This document shows, in pieces, positions 42,262-51,118 of a stretch of DNA of 64,000 nucleotides (position 1 is its first letter; each line of letters begins with the position of its first letter). The translations under genes were made by a program, and so were the position numbers. This DNA comes from JBGVSA01 sp041807905 (lineage in GTDB: Bacteria > Pseudomonadota > Gammaproteobacteria > Burkholderiales > Rhodocyclaceae): contig NZ_JBGVSA010000018.1 in assembly GCF_041807905.1 (NCBI RefSeq), positions 1 through 64,000 of the forward strand. Reading direction: 5' to 3'. The notes beneath the pieces are model-generated. The model was given only the letters and a program-made list of their open reading frames with translations. It was not told the origin of the DNA and did not search any database.

Positions 42262-43371
42262 TCATTCGTTGTCGGGGGCGTCGTAGCCGGTCACTTCCAG
42301 CCCGAAGCCCGTCATGCTCGGCATGCGGCGCGGCGTGGACAGCACGCGCATCTTGCCGACGCCGAGGTTGCGCAGGATCTGTGCGCCGATACCGAAGATG
42401 CGCGGATCCCACTTTTTGGCGGGGCGCTCCGGATCGGTCTCGACGCCGAGCGAGGCGAGGATTTCGTTGGCCGCTTCGGGCCGGCGCAACAGCACGATCG
42501 CGCCGTTGCCATGCGCGGCGATGCGGCGCAGCGATTCGTTGATGCTGAAGGTGTGGCGGCCAGCGTCCGGGTCGAGGAAATCGAGCACCGAGACCGGCTC
42601 GTGCACCCGCACCAAGGCTTCGGATTCGGGTCGGATGTCGCCGCGCGACAGCGCCAGGTGGATTTCGCCCGAACTGCGGTCGGCGAATGCGCTAAGCGTG
42701 AAGTCGCCGTGCGCGGTCGCCACGGTCTTTTCGGCGACGCGCTCGACCAGCGATTCGGACGCGCTGCGGTAGTGGATGAGGTCGCGGATGGCGCCGATCT
42801 TGAGGCCGTGCAGCTTGGCGAACTCCACCAGGTCCGGCAGGCGCGCCATGGTGCCGTCTTCCTTGAGGATTTCGCAGATCACGGCAGCGGGCTCCAGGCC
42901 GGCCAGGCGCGCGAGATCGCAGCCTGCTTCGGTGTGGCCGGCGCGCACCAGCACACCGCCCGGCTTGGCGGTGATCGGGAAGATGTGGCCCGGCTGCACG
43001 ATGTCGGCGGGGCGCGCGCCGCGGGCAACGGCAGCTTTAACGGTACGCGCGCGGTCCTGTGCGGAGATGCCGGTGGTCACGCCCTCGGCGGCTTCGATGG
43101 ATACCGTGAAGGCCGTCGAGAACGGGCTACGGTTGTCGCGCGCCATCTGCACGAGGCCGAGCTGGCGGCAGCGCTCTTCGGTGAGCGTCAGGCAGACGAG
43201 GCCGCGACAGTGCGTGACCATGAAGTTGATCATCTCGGGCGTGATGTGGTCGGCGGCCACCACCACGTCGCCTTCGTTTTCGCGATCCTCGTCGTCGATC
43301 AGGATGACCATGCGCCCGGCACGGATGTCCTCGACGATTTCGTGGATGGGGGCGAGTGTGCAAGCGCTCAT
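42262..43371 (-). CDS. 3,4-dihydroxy-2-butanone-4-phosphate synthase with degenerate GTP-cyclohydrolase II domain (RibBA-like)
   Basis: The N-terminal half makes the four-carbon precursor of riboflavin. The ATG at 43371 (MSACTLAPIHEIVEDI) gives 369 residues. RibB motifs are ILIDDEDRENEGDVVVAADH, GLVCLTLT and RAGHTEAGCDLARLAG. The C-terminal half aligns with RibA in position (HGDFTLSAF, VRVHEPVSVLDF, GIGAQILRNLGVGKMRVL) but lacks the zinc-binding Cys cluster and its catalytic loop, so it is unlikely to act as a GTP cyclohydrolase II. It overlaps ribE by 4 bp. Confidence 0.92.
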   Translation of the reverse strand: MSACTLAPIHEIVEDIRAGRMVILIDDEDRENEGDVVVAADHITPEMINFMVTHCRGLVCLTLTEERCRQLGLVQMARDNRSPFSTAFTVSIEAAEGVTTGISAQDRARTVKAAVARGARPADIVQPGHIFPITAKPGGVLVRAGHTEAGCDLARLAGLEPAAVICEILKEDGTMARLPDLVEFAKLHGLKIGAIRDLIHYRSASESLVERVAEKTVATAHGDFTLSAFADRSSGEIHLALSRGDIRPESEALVRVHEPVSVLDFLDPDAGRHTFSINESLRRIAAHGNGAIVLLRRPEAANEILASLGVETDPERPAKKWDPRIFGIGAQILRNLGVGKMRVLSTPRRMPSMTGFGLEVTGYDAPDNE

Positions 43372-43982
43372 CGAGCGGACTCCTCTTGTGATTCTCTCTG
43401 CCATTCGAGCATGCGCTCGACATGGCGGGCGATCAGATCGACCTCCAGGTTGACGCGCGCACCGGCCACCAGATGCTTGAGCGTGGTGACGGCGACGGTA
43501 TGCGGAATGAGGTTGATTGAAAAATCGGAACCCCGTACCCAATTGACGGTCAAGCTCACGCCGTTGACGGTGATCGACCCTTTGCGCGCGATGTACGGAG
43601 CCAGCTCGCGCGGCGCGCGGATGACGAGTTCGTGACTCTCGGCCACCGGCGTGAAGGACAGGACTTCACCCGTGCCGTCGACATGCCCGCTGACCAGGTG
43701 CCCGCCCAGGCGGTCGGCCAGGCGCAGCGCTTTTTCGAGGTTGATCTCGCCAGGGGCAGTCAGGCCGACGGTGCACGCGAGCGTCTCGTGCGAGACGTCG
43801 AAGCTGAGTCGGGCGCCGTCGATGGACACGACCGTCAGGCACACGCCGTTGCAGGCGACGGAGTCGCCCAGGGCGACATCGGCCAGATCCCAGGCGCCAG
43901 TGTCGACGGTCAGATGGACGCCGTCCTGCAGGGGCGAGACCGTTTCAATGCGACCGACGGTCGCGACGATTCCGGAAAACAT
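43368..43982 (-). CDS. Riboflavin synthase, alpha subunit (RibE)
   Basis: RibE dismutates two lumazines to riboflavin. The ATG at 43982 gives MFSGIVATVGRIETV and 204 residues. Both halves of the duplicated lumazine-synthase-fold are visible: GDSVACNGVCLTVVSI with FDVSHETL in the first, and GSITVNGVSLTVNWV with FSINLIPHTVAVTTL in the second. First gene of the ribE-ribBA-ribH-nusB run. No FMN riboswitch was found before it. Confidence 0.95.
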   Translation of the reverse strand: MFSGIVATVGRIETVSPLQDGVHLTVDTGAWDLADVALGDSVACNGVCLTVVSIDGARLSFDVSHETLACTVGLTAPGEINLEKALRLADRLGGHLVSGHVDGTGEVLSFTPVAESHELVIRAPRELAPYIARKGSITVNGVSLTVNWVRGSDFSINLIPHTVAVTTLKHLVAGARVNLEVDLIARHVERMLEWQRESQEESAR

Positions 43983-44268
43983 GTGGAGAGTCAAATGCTT
44001 GGAATGAGGGGGAAACCGGGTGATTTTACGACAAAGCGGCTCGCCCTGCCCTTGGGCCTGTTCTCGCGCCCATTGCGGGCCGCGTCATCGACATCCGGCG
44101 CGGCCAGGCGCGCGGGAATCAGTCTTGCGCGCCTTGCATCGGGCACGAACCGTCGCGCGCACGCCCGTTGCGGGTCTGGCAACAGCCCCCTGCGAGGGGT
44201 CGCCCGGCGGCATGGTGTAACATCGCAAACCCGACGCATCGTTGTCGACATCCGCACGAGGTAGGCTC

Positions 44269-45573
44269 ATGGTGCCGCATCTTAAGACCGCGCTGACGGG
44301 CCCGCTGCAGGACCTGGAAAAGCGTTTTCTCGACAATTCCACCACCATCGAGCAGTGGTTCCGCGCACAGTGGCGCGAGCATGTCCCGCCGTTCTACGGA
44401 TCGGTTGACCTGCGCAACAGCGGCTACAAGCTGGCGCCGGTCGATACCAACCTGTTCCCTGGTGGCTTCAATAACCTGAACGCCGATTTCCTGCCGCTTT
44501 GTGTGCAGGCCGCGCAGAGCGCCATCGAACGCATCTGTCCGAACGCGGCGAGCATCCTGCTGATTCCCGAAAACCATACGCGCAACATGTTCTATCTGCA
44601 GAACGTGGCGCGGCTGGCGAGCATCCTGGGCCACACCGGCCTGCGCGTGCGCATCGGGTCGCTGCTGCCGGAGATCACCGAACCCACGCCTATCGAATTG
44701 CCCAATGGCGATTCGTTGCTGCTCGAACCGCTGGTTCGCCGTGGCAAGCGGCTGGGGGTGGAGGGCGCCGATCCGTGCGCCATTCTGCTCAACAATGACC
44801 TGTCGGCCGGCGTGCCGGAAATCCTCAAGGGCCTGGAAGGCCAGTGGGTGATTCCGCCGCTGCATGCCGGCTGGGCAACGCGCCGCAAGTCGCAGCATTT
44901 TGCGGCCTATGACTTCGTGGCCGGCAAGTTCGCCGACATGCTGGGCATCGATCCGTGGCTGATCAACCCGTACTTTGCGACTTGCGGGGAGATCAATTTC
45001 CACGAACGCACCGGCGAGGAATGCCTGGCCAGCCAGGTCGACGGACTGCTCACGCGCATCCGCAAGAAGTACGCCGAATACGGCGTGGATGAGAAGCCGT
45101 TCGTGATCGTCAAAGCCGACGCCGGCACTTACGGCATGGGCGTGATGACCGTGCATGACGCCGCCGACGTGGTCGGCCTGAACCGACGCCAGCGCAACAA
45201 GATGAGCGTCATCAAAGAAGGCCTGCAGGTCAGTGAAGTGATCATCCAGGAAGGCGTCTCCACGGTCGAAACCGTCAGTGGTGGCGTGGCCGAGCCGGTG
45301 GTCTACATGATCGATCACTACGTGGTGGGTGGCTTCTATCGTGTGAACAGCGATCGCGGCCGCGATGAGAACCTCAACGCGCCGGGCATGCACTTCGAGC
45401 CGCTGGCCTTCCAGTCGCCCTGCTCGATGCCGGACTGCAAGCAGCCGCCGGATTCGCCGCCGAACCGCTTCTATGCCTACGGCGTGATAGGTCGCCTGGC
45501 ACTGCTGGCCGCATCGGTGGAGATCGAGCAGACCGCCCCCGCGCAGGTGCAGGAAGCAGGAGCCACCGCGTGA
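44269..45573 (+). CDS. Glutamate-cysteine ligase GshA (proteobacterial type)
   Basis: GshA makes gamma-glutamylcysteine, the first step of glutathione synthesis. The ATG at 44269 (MVPHLKTALTGPLQDL) has GAGG upstream and gives 434 residues. The sequence (SVDLRNSGYKLAPVDTNLFP; FVIVKADAGTYGMGVMTV; NFHERTGEECLASQVDGLL) fits the GshA family of beta- and some gamma-proteobacteria, which differs from the E. coli enzyme. It overlaps gshB by 4 bp. Confidence 0.94.
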   Translation: MVPHLKTALTGPLQDLEKRFLDNSTTIEQWFRAQWREHVPPFYGSVDLRNSGYKLAPVDTNLFPGGFNNLNADFLPLCVQAAQSAIERICPNAASILLIPENHTRNMFYLQNVARLASILGHTGLRVRIGSLLPEITEPTPIELPNGDSLLLEPLVRRGKRLGVEGADPCAILLNNDLSAGVPEILKGLEGQWVIPPLHAGWATRRKSQHFAAYDFVAGKFADMLGIDPWLINPYFATCGEINFHERTGEECLASQVDGLLTRIRKKYAEYGVDEKPFVIVKADAGTYGMGVMTVHDAADVVGLNRRQRNKMSVIKEGLQVSEVIIQEGVSTVETVSGGVAEPVVYMIDHYVVGGFYRVNSDRGRDENLNAPGMHFEPLAFQSPCSMPDCKQPPDSPPNRFYAYGVIGRLALLAASVEIEQTAPAQVQEAGATA

Positions 45574-46508
45574 AGATCGCCTTCATCGTTGATCCGCTGC
45601 ACCGCCTCAAGGCCTACAAGGATTCGTCCGTCGCGATGATGCGTGCCGCGGTGGCGCGCGGGCATGAGGTCTTTGCCATCGGGCGCGAAAGCCTCGGTGC
45701 GCGCGACGGGCGCATCTTCGCCAGCGCGGTCGCGCTGCAGATCACCCACGACGACCATGACTGGCATCGTGCCGGGCCGGCGGAGCAGTACGACCTGACC
45801 GCCTTCGACGCGATCCTCATGCGTCAGGATCCACCCTTCGATGCCGAATACGTGGCGGCCACCTGGCTGCTGGAACGCGCCTCGCGCCAGGGGGCTCGGG
45901 TCTACAACGATCCGCGCGCCATTCGCGACCATTCGGAGAAAGTCTCGATCGTCGAGTTCCCGCAGCACACGCCGACCACACTGGTGGCGCGGCATGCCGG
46001 CGACATCCAGGCTTTCATCGATGAGTTGGGCGACACCATCCTCAAGCCGCTTGACGGCATGGGCGGCTCGGGCATCTTCCGCGTGCGCGCGGACGACCCC
46101 AATCGCAACGCCATCATCGAAACGCTCACGGCCTTTGGCACGCGTACCATCATGGCGCAGCAGTATCTGCCTGCCATCAGCGAAGGCGACAAGCGCGTGT
46201 TGCTGATCGGCGGTGAAGTCATGCCGTATTCGCTGGCGCGCATTCCGATGGCCGGCGAGACGCGCGGCAACCTCGCCGCCGGCGGCCGCGGCGTTGCGAT
46301 GCCGCTGACCGATGCCGAACGCGCCGTGGCCGAAGCCTTGGCGCCGACGCTATGGGCGCGCGGCTTGCTGATCGTCGGCCTCGACATGATTGGCGGGCGG
46401 CTCACCGAGATCAATGTCACCAGCCCGACCTGCATGGTCGAGATCGCGCAGCAGACCGGCTTCGACATCGCCGCACGCGTCATCGAGGCGCTGGAAAAGC
46501 AGGGCTGA
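45570..46508 (+). CDS. Glutathione synthetase GshB
   Basis: GshB adds glycine to gamma-glutamylcysteine. The 312-residue ATP-grasp protein has the conserved start MKIAFIVDPLHRLKAYKDSS, the QDPPFDAEYVAATWLLERA motif, the ATP-binding LKPLDGMGGSGIFRV and the metal region TEINVTSPTCMVEIAQQTGFD. Start codon overlaps the gshA stop. Confidence 0.96.
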   Translation: MKIAFIVDPLHRLKAYKDSSVAMMRAAVARGHEVFAIGRESLGARDGRIFASAVALQITHDDHDWHRAGPAEQYDLTAFDAILMRQDPPFDAEYVAATWLLERASRQGARVYNDPRAIRDHSEKVSIVEFPQHTPTTLVARHAGDIQAFIDELGDTILKPLDGMGGSGIFRVRADDPNRNAIIETLTAFGTRTIMAQQYLPAISEGDKRVLLIGGEVMPYSLARIPMAGETRGNLAAGGRGVAMPLTDAERAVAEALAPTLWARGLLIVGLDMIGGRLTEINVTSPTCMVEIAQQTGFDIAARVIEALEKQG

Positions 46509-46807
46509 CTTCATGCCATTGGAGTGGGCCGCGCCTGGCGCGCGCCCTGCTCCGCTCGCTTCCCACAAGAGTTCGCCCCTCCGCCAAGGCACCTTCCTGA
46601 CATTCGAAAAACGGGGTTGCCAGTAGGGTCAAGACCGTTCGTGACGCAGTGCGCTGCGGCAATCGTCACATCATGTGGATCGGTACAGACCAAAGGGCCA
46701 TTTCGAGGCTGCCCCGCGGGGCTCGCGCTTAATTTAGCTACAGCCACGTCACTCAGGTTCATACCCAAATATCATGTCGCCCGATTGCGCAGCCAAGGAG
46801 CCCGACC

Positions 46808-47797
46808 ATGTCGGCCGTTGCCGCACGCCGTTTTGACGGCGGCGGCCGGCCGCCGCGCGCCGTGCGCATCGAGGCTGTCGATGGCGCGCTGCTGCTGCAT
46901 GACACGCGGGCCGAGGCACTCGAGCTCGACCAGATCGGGCTGAGCGATCGAACCACGGGCGCTCCGCGTCTGCTGCACTTGCCCGACGGCAGTGTGTGCG
47001 AGGTCGATGACGTCACTGCCTTCGATGAGGTGCTGGCGCGCGCACGCCGCGAGGATCGCAAGGTCAGGCGGATGGGGCCGATCGTCTCGGCCGCGCTCAT
47101 CGTGCTGGCGCTGTTGCTGTGCGCAATCGGCTGGCGCTGGGGAATACCGGCGATCGCCGATGCCGTGGCCGAACGCATTCCGGCAAGCTGGATTCGCTCG
47201 GCCTCCGACCGCACCCTGGCGATGCTGGACACCGAGACCTTGCGTCCGTCGCTGCTCGCCCCCGAACGCCAGGCTACGCTCACCACCCTGTTCGCGGGTC
47301 TACGCGCATCGTCCACCGGCGCGCCTCCGTATCGTCTGCTGTTTCGCCATGGCGGGGATGCGGGAGCCGCCGTGATGTCCTTGCCGGGTGGCGAGGTCAT
47401 CGTGACCGACGAACTGGTAAGCCTGCTCGGCGACGATCGCCAGATCCTGGCAATGCTCTCGCACGAGTTGGGGCATCTGTATTACCGACACGCGCTCAAG
47501 CGCGCGGTGCGTCACACGCCGATCGCCAGCACGGTCGCCAATTATTTTTCCGACTTCGATGCGGGTGCGGCAGCGCTGGCGCGTGGGCTGCTCCAGGCGG
47601 ATTGTCCGTTGTCGTTCGAGCTGGCGGCGGATGGTTTCGCGCTGGACATGCTGGCCGCCAACGACATCGATCCCGCCGCCTTGCGCGGCGCCCTGCAGAA
47701 GCTGTCCCGCCAGCCGCCCAAACCCGGCTACCTGCCGCCGATGGAAAGGCCCGAGCAATATTTCAACGAACGCATTGCCGCGCTCAGCGGCAAATGA
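46808..47797 (+). CDS. Membrane-anchored M48-family metalloprotease
   Basis: A zinc peptidase likely acting in the cell envelope. The 329-residue protein has a short cytoplasmic N-terminal domain (about 1-88), one membrane segment (about 90-112) and a protease domain. The zinc motif is HELGH (219-223) followed by LYYRHALKRAV, and the third ligand is likely Glu271 in SFELAADGFAL, the ExxAD pattern of M48 enzymes. AAGGAG precedes the ATG. No HtpX-like extra membrane segments. It lies 300 bp after gshB and may be monocistronic. Confidence 0.88.
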   Translation: MSAVAARRFDGGGRPPRAVRIEAVDGALLLHDTRAEALELDQIGLSDRTTGAPRLLHLPDGSVCEVDDVTAFDEVLARARREDRKVRRMGPIVSAALIVLALLLCAIGWRWGIPAIADAVAERIPASWIRSASDRTLAMLDTETLRPSLLAPERQATLTTLFAGLRASSTGAPPYRLLFRHGGDAGAAVMSLPGGEVIVTDELVSLLGDDRQILAMLSHELGHLYYRHALKRAVRHTPIASTVANYFSDFDAGAAALARGLLQADCPLSFELAADGFALDMLAANDIDPAALRGALQKLSRQPPKPGYLPPMERPEQYFNERIAALSGK

Positions 47798-47959
47798 CGG
47801 CCAATCGCACGCGACGGTTGCATTCTGCAACAAGCACGTGTCGAGCCCTCGCCCGGGCATAGCCTGCGAAGTGGTACATTAATCAGCCTGCCTTGCATGC
47901 CTCGAAGGGCACGCATGAAACCAATCCACTTGTGATCCGTCGCAAGCTCGAGAGCAAAG

Positions 47960-48358
47960 ATGATTGGCATCTTCCTATTGACTCATGGAACGCTGGGTGA
48001 ATCACTCATCCAGTGCGCTTGCCATGTGTTGAACAGGCGACCGCGGCAGCTTGCGCAACTCGGGGTCTCGGCGCAGGACGACCCGCTCGACCTGCTGCCA
48101 ACGGCGCGTGACTGGCTGGCGCAGGTGGATGGCGGCAAGGGCGTGATCGTCCTGACCGACATCTTCGGCGCTACCCCATCGAACATCGCCATGAAGCTGA
48201 TCCAGCCGGGTCGGGTGGAAGGCATCGCCGGGGCCAATCTGCCGATGCTGCTTCGCATATTGACCTATCGTGACAAGCACGATATTGAAACCGTGATCCA
48301 GAAAGCCATCGCCGGAGGCTGCGATGGCGTGCTCCACATGAAGGGGGGAAGTCTGTAA
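47960..48358 (+). CDS. PTS EIIA component, mannose/fructose (EIIA-Man) family
   Basis: A soluble phosphocarrier of the phosphotransferase system. The 132-residue protein starts MIGIFLLTHGTLGESL; His9 in THG is the expected phosphorylation site, and VIVLTDIFGATPSNIA is the family signature. It overlaps the HPr gene by one base and is followed by EI. No EIIB or EIIC transporter gene is near, so the system is probably regulatory, not for sugar uptake. Confidence 0.92.
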   Translation: MIGIFLLTHGTLGESLIQCACHVLNRRPRQLAQLGVSAQDDPLDLLPTARDWLAQVDGGKGVIVLTDIFGATPSNIAMKLIQPGRVEGIAGANLPMLLRILTYRDKHDIETVIQKAIAGGCDGVLHMKGGSL

Positions 48359-48627
48359 TGCCGCGCGCGGAAGCTGAAATCGCCAATAGACTGGGCCTGC
48401 ACGCACGGCCATCGGCCAAGCTCACACAACTGGCCACGCAATTCCAGAGCGATGTATGGCTCGAGCGGCAAGGCCGCCGCGTCAATGCCAAAAGCATCAT
48501 GGGCGTCATGATGCTGGCTGCGGCGCAGGGCACCCGCCTGACCGTCGAGACCGAAGGCGACGACGCCGAAGAGGCGCTCAAAGCCATCGTGGAACTCATC
48601 GCCAGCAAGTTCGGCGAACGCGAATAG
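48358..48627 (+). CDS. Phosphocarrier protein HPr
   Basis: HPr passes phosphate from EI to EIIA. The 89-residue protein has the active-site motif RLGLHARPSAKL with His15, and the regulatory Ser46 in VNAKSIMGVMML, so phosphorylation by an HPr kinase is possible in principle. It lies between the EIIA gene and ptsI. Confidence 0.95.
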   Translation: MPRAEAEIANRLGLHARPSAKLTQLATQFQSDVWLERQGRRVNAKSIMGVMMLAAAQGTRLTVETEGDDAEEALKAIVELIASKFGERE

Positions 48628-48649
48628 CGCGCGACTGCGCCCGCCCGGC

Positions 48650-48708
48650 GGCCGCTCCAGCGGCCCCCACCCAGGCGAGAATCTTTCAACCCGCGCCACA
48701 GGCGCGGG
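48650..48708 (+). other. Two hairpins between ptsH and ptsI
   Basis: GGCCGC/GCGGCC with a TCCA loop (48650-48665) and CCCGCGCC/GGCGCGGG with an ACA loop (48690-48708) stand in the 153-bp gap. Neither is followed by a T-run. They may attenuate or stabilise the transcript between HPr and EI; their role is a guess. Confidence 0.35.
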
Positions 48709-48780
48709 TGATGCAATACAAACCGGCAAGGCCGTCAGAGGCGAGCCCTGCCATGTCCGCAGCCGCACTCAGGGGCAAGA

Positions 48781-50514
48781 ATGCCATTCGTCATACACGG
48801 GCTGCCCGTTTCTCAAGGAATCGCCATCGGCCAGGCGCACCTGGTCTCGCACGCGCTTCTTGAAGTCAATCATTTCCTCGTCGCGCCGCGCCATGTGGAA
48901 GGCGAAATCGCTCGCCTGAAGGACGCCGCCGCGGCAGTCCGCACCGAGCTGCGCGCCCTGCGCGCCACGCCCACCACGGCGCAATCCGAGGTCAGCGCGT
49001 TCGTCGACCTGCACACCATGCTGCTGGACGACCCGTTGCTGATCGAAGCCGCCGGCAAGCTGATCGCCGAGCGCCGCTGCAACGCCGAATGGGCGCTGGT
49101 GCAGCAGATGGAGCATCTGCTCGAAGAGTTCGACGTCATCGAAGACGCCTACCTGCGCGAGCGCAAGGCCGACGTGATCCAGGTGGTGGAGCGCATCCTC
49201 AAGGTGCTGCTCGGCCATCCCGGCCAAGTTCCCAAGCGCAAGGAAAAGGACAAGAAGGAAACCGATCTGGGCACCATCGTGGTCGCCCACGATCTGTCGC
49301 CGGCCGACACGATCCACTTCAAGGACAACCAGATCGCCGGCTTCGTGACAGATGTCGGCGGGGCGACTTCGCACACCGCCATCGTGGCGCGCAGCCTCGG
49401 TATCCCGGCCGTGGTCGGCCTTCGCCACGTGCGTGCGGTCATTCGCGAAGATGACGTCATCATCATCGACGGTGCGCGCGGCGTGGTGATCGTCGACCCG
49501 GACGAGCGGGTGCTGGAGGAATATCGCCTGCGCCGCAGCGAGCGCGAGCTGGAACGCTCCAAGCTCAAGCGACTGCGCACCATGCGCGCCGCCACGCTCG
49601 ATGGCGAAGCGGTCTCGCTCTACGCCAACATCGAGTTGCCGCGCGACGTGACACAGGCGCGCGAGGTCGAAGCCGACGGTGTCGGGCTTTTCCGCACCGA
49701 ATTCCTGTTCATGAACCGGGACGAGCTGCCCGACGAAGACGAACAGTTCGAAGCCTACCGCGCGGTCGCCAAGGCCATGGCGGGCAAGCCGGTGACGATC
49801 CGCACGCTCGACATCGGCGCGGACAAGACGCTCAACAGCGGCGGCCCGCGTACCGAGATCAACCCGGCACTCGGGTTGCGCGCGATCCGCTACAGCCTGT
49901 CCGAACCGCAGATGTTCCTGACGCAGTTGCGGGCGCTCTTGCGCGCATCGGCCTATGGCAAGGTGCAGATTCTGTTTCCGATGTTGGCGCACGCGCAGGA
50001 GATCCAATCCGCACTGGCCGCGCTGGCGGTAGCCAAGACGCAACTCAAGACCGAGAAGATCAAGTTCGACGACAAAATCCCCGTCGGCGGCATGATCGAA
50101 GTGCCCGCTGCCGCGCTGGCGCTTGGAATGTTCGTCAAGCGCCTGCAGTACCTGTCGATCGGCACCAACGATCTGATCCAATACACGCTGGCCATCGATC
50201 GCGCGGATGAAGCCGTCGCCCACCTGTTCGATCCGCTGCACCCGGCGGTGCTGCGGCTCATCGCGCAGACCATCCAGACTGGCACGCGCGCCGGACTGCC
50301 GGTGTCGGTGTGCGGCGAAATGGCGGGCAACCCGGCCTACACACGACTGCTCCTGGGCATGGGGCTGCGGCAGTTCTCGATGCAGTCGTCGCAGATCCTC
50401 GACGTCAAGCAGGAGATCCTGCGCGCGGACGCCGCCGAAGTGGCCGCCAAGGTGACGCGCATCCTGCGCCAGGACGAGCCCGAGCGTATCCGCGAAGCGA
50501 TCGAACGCCTGTGA
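48781..50514 (+). CDS. PTS enzyme I (phosphoenolpyruvate-protein phosphotransferase) PtsI
   Basis: EI takes phosphate from phosphoenolpyruvate and gives it to HPr. The 577-residue length is usual. His198 in GGATSHTAIVARSLGIP is the phosphorylated residue; the PEP-binding barrel has GVGLFRTEFLFM, TIRTLDIGADKTL, LSIGTNDLIQYTLAIDR and the Cys motif SVCGEMAGNP. An AGGGG lies before the ATG at 48781. Confidence 0.96.
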   Translation: MPFVIHGLPVSQGIAIGQAHLVSHALLEVNHFLVAPRHVEGEIARLKDAAAAVRTELRALRATPTTAQSEVSAFVDLHTMLLDDPLLIEAAGKLIAERRCNAEWALVQQMEHLLEEFDVIEDAYLRERKADVIQVVERILKVLLGHPGQVPKRKEKDKKETDLGTIVVAHDLSPADTIHFKDNQIAGFVTDVGGATSHTAIVARSLGIPAVVGLRHVRAVIREDDVIIIDGARGVVIVDPDERVLEEYRLRRSERELERSKLKRLRTMRAATLDGEAVSLYANIELPRDVTQAREVEADGVGLFRTEFLFMNRDELPDEDEQFEAYRAVAKAMAGKPVTIRTLDIGADKTLNSGGPRTEINPALGLRAIRYSLSEPQMFLTQLRALLRASAYGKVQILFPMLAHAQEIQSALAALAVAKTQLKTEKIKFDDKIPVGGMIEVPAAALALGMFVKRLQYLSIGTNDLIQYTLAIDRADEAVAHLFDPLHPAVLRLIAQTIQTGTRAGLPVSVCGEMAGNPAYTRLLLGMGLRQFSMQSSQILDVKQEILRADAAEVAAKVTRILRQDEPERIREAIERL

Positions 50515-50608
50515 GACCGTTGTCGGCGCCACGCCGGCAACGCGCGGGCGACATGATCGGCGACAGGGAGCGCCGTGGATAGCGCGGACACAATGTAGCC
50601 GGATGCCC

Positions 50609-50625
50609 CCCGCCGCATCGGCGGG
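50609..50625 (+). terminator. Possible terminator hairpin after ptsI
   Basis: A perfect inverted repeat, CCCGCCG / CGGCGGG with a CAT loop, lies about 95 bp after the ptsI stop. No T-run follows, so termination is uncertain. Confidence 0.35.
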
Positions 50626-50716
50626 CGTACTGCGCGTCCCTCACCCGCAAGCAGCGCTTGCGTAAGCATCCTTTAATCAGCGGGTCAGTTCATTCCGATC
50701 GAAGTGGAGTCACTCC

Positions 50717-51118
50717 GTGAAAAAACTCATGCGCGCCATCCTTCCCGTTCTGACCGTCGCCCTTCTGGCGGGCGCATCGTTCGCCGCCCGTGCCGCGAAC
50801 GAATGCGACAAGTACAAGACCAGCTACGACAAGACGTACTGCTTTGCGAAGCTGTTCCTCGAGTCGGACAAGGAACTCAACAGCGCCTACAACGAGCTGC
50901 GCGGACTCATCAAGGACCCGGTGCGCGATCAACTCAAGAGCACCCAGCTCGAATGGATCAAGTACCGTAATGCGTCGTGCGAGGAACGAGGGGCCATCGA
51001 CGTCGACTGCAACTACCGCGTCAATCGGGACCGCGCCGAATACCTGCGCGATCGCGTGCGCGAATGCAAAGCCGGCACCTGCCGCAACGACATGATCGGG
51101 GCAAAGTCCTGGAAATGA
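50717..51118 (+). CDS. LprI-like periplasmic protein (DUF1311 family)
   Basis: A small exported protein of 133 residues from a GTG at 50717 (GGAG upstream); an ATG at 50729 is an alternative. A signal peptide ends near residue 26 (AARAA). The mature part has spaced Cys residues and the pattern DKTYCFAKLFLESDKELNSAY..LKSTQLEWIKYRNASCEE, which is typical of LprI/DUF1311 proteins, some of which inhibit lysozyme. Its stop overlaps the start of a cell-wall amidase, in keeping with a peptidoglycan-related role. Function not proven. Confidence 0.8.
   Translation: MKKLMRAILPVLTVALLAGASFAARAANECDKYKTSYDKTYCFAKLFLESDKELNSAYNELRGLIKDPVRDQLKSTQLEWIKYRNASCEERGAIDVDCNYRVNRDRAEYLRDRVRECKAGTCRNDMIGAKSWK

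Noticed and set aside
43983..44268. FMN riboswitch before ribE
   Set aside because: The 286-bp gap between ribE and gshA was read on the minus strand for the RFN blocks; a GGGCAGGGCGAGCC stretch is reminiscent but the other conserved segments are absent.
46509..46807. Possible small gene or RNA between gshB and the M48 protease
   Set aside because: Only a CCCCGCGGGG palindrome and no convincing frame, promoter or terminator was seen in this 299-bp gap.
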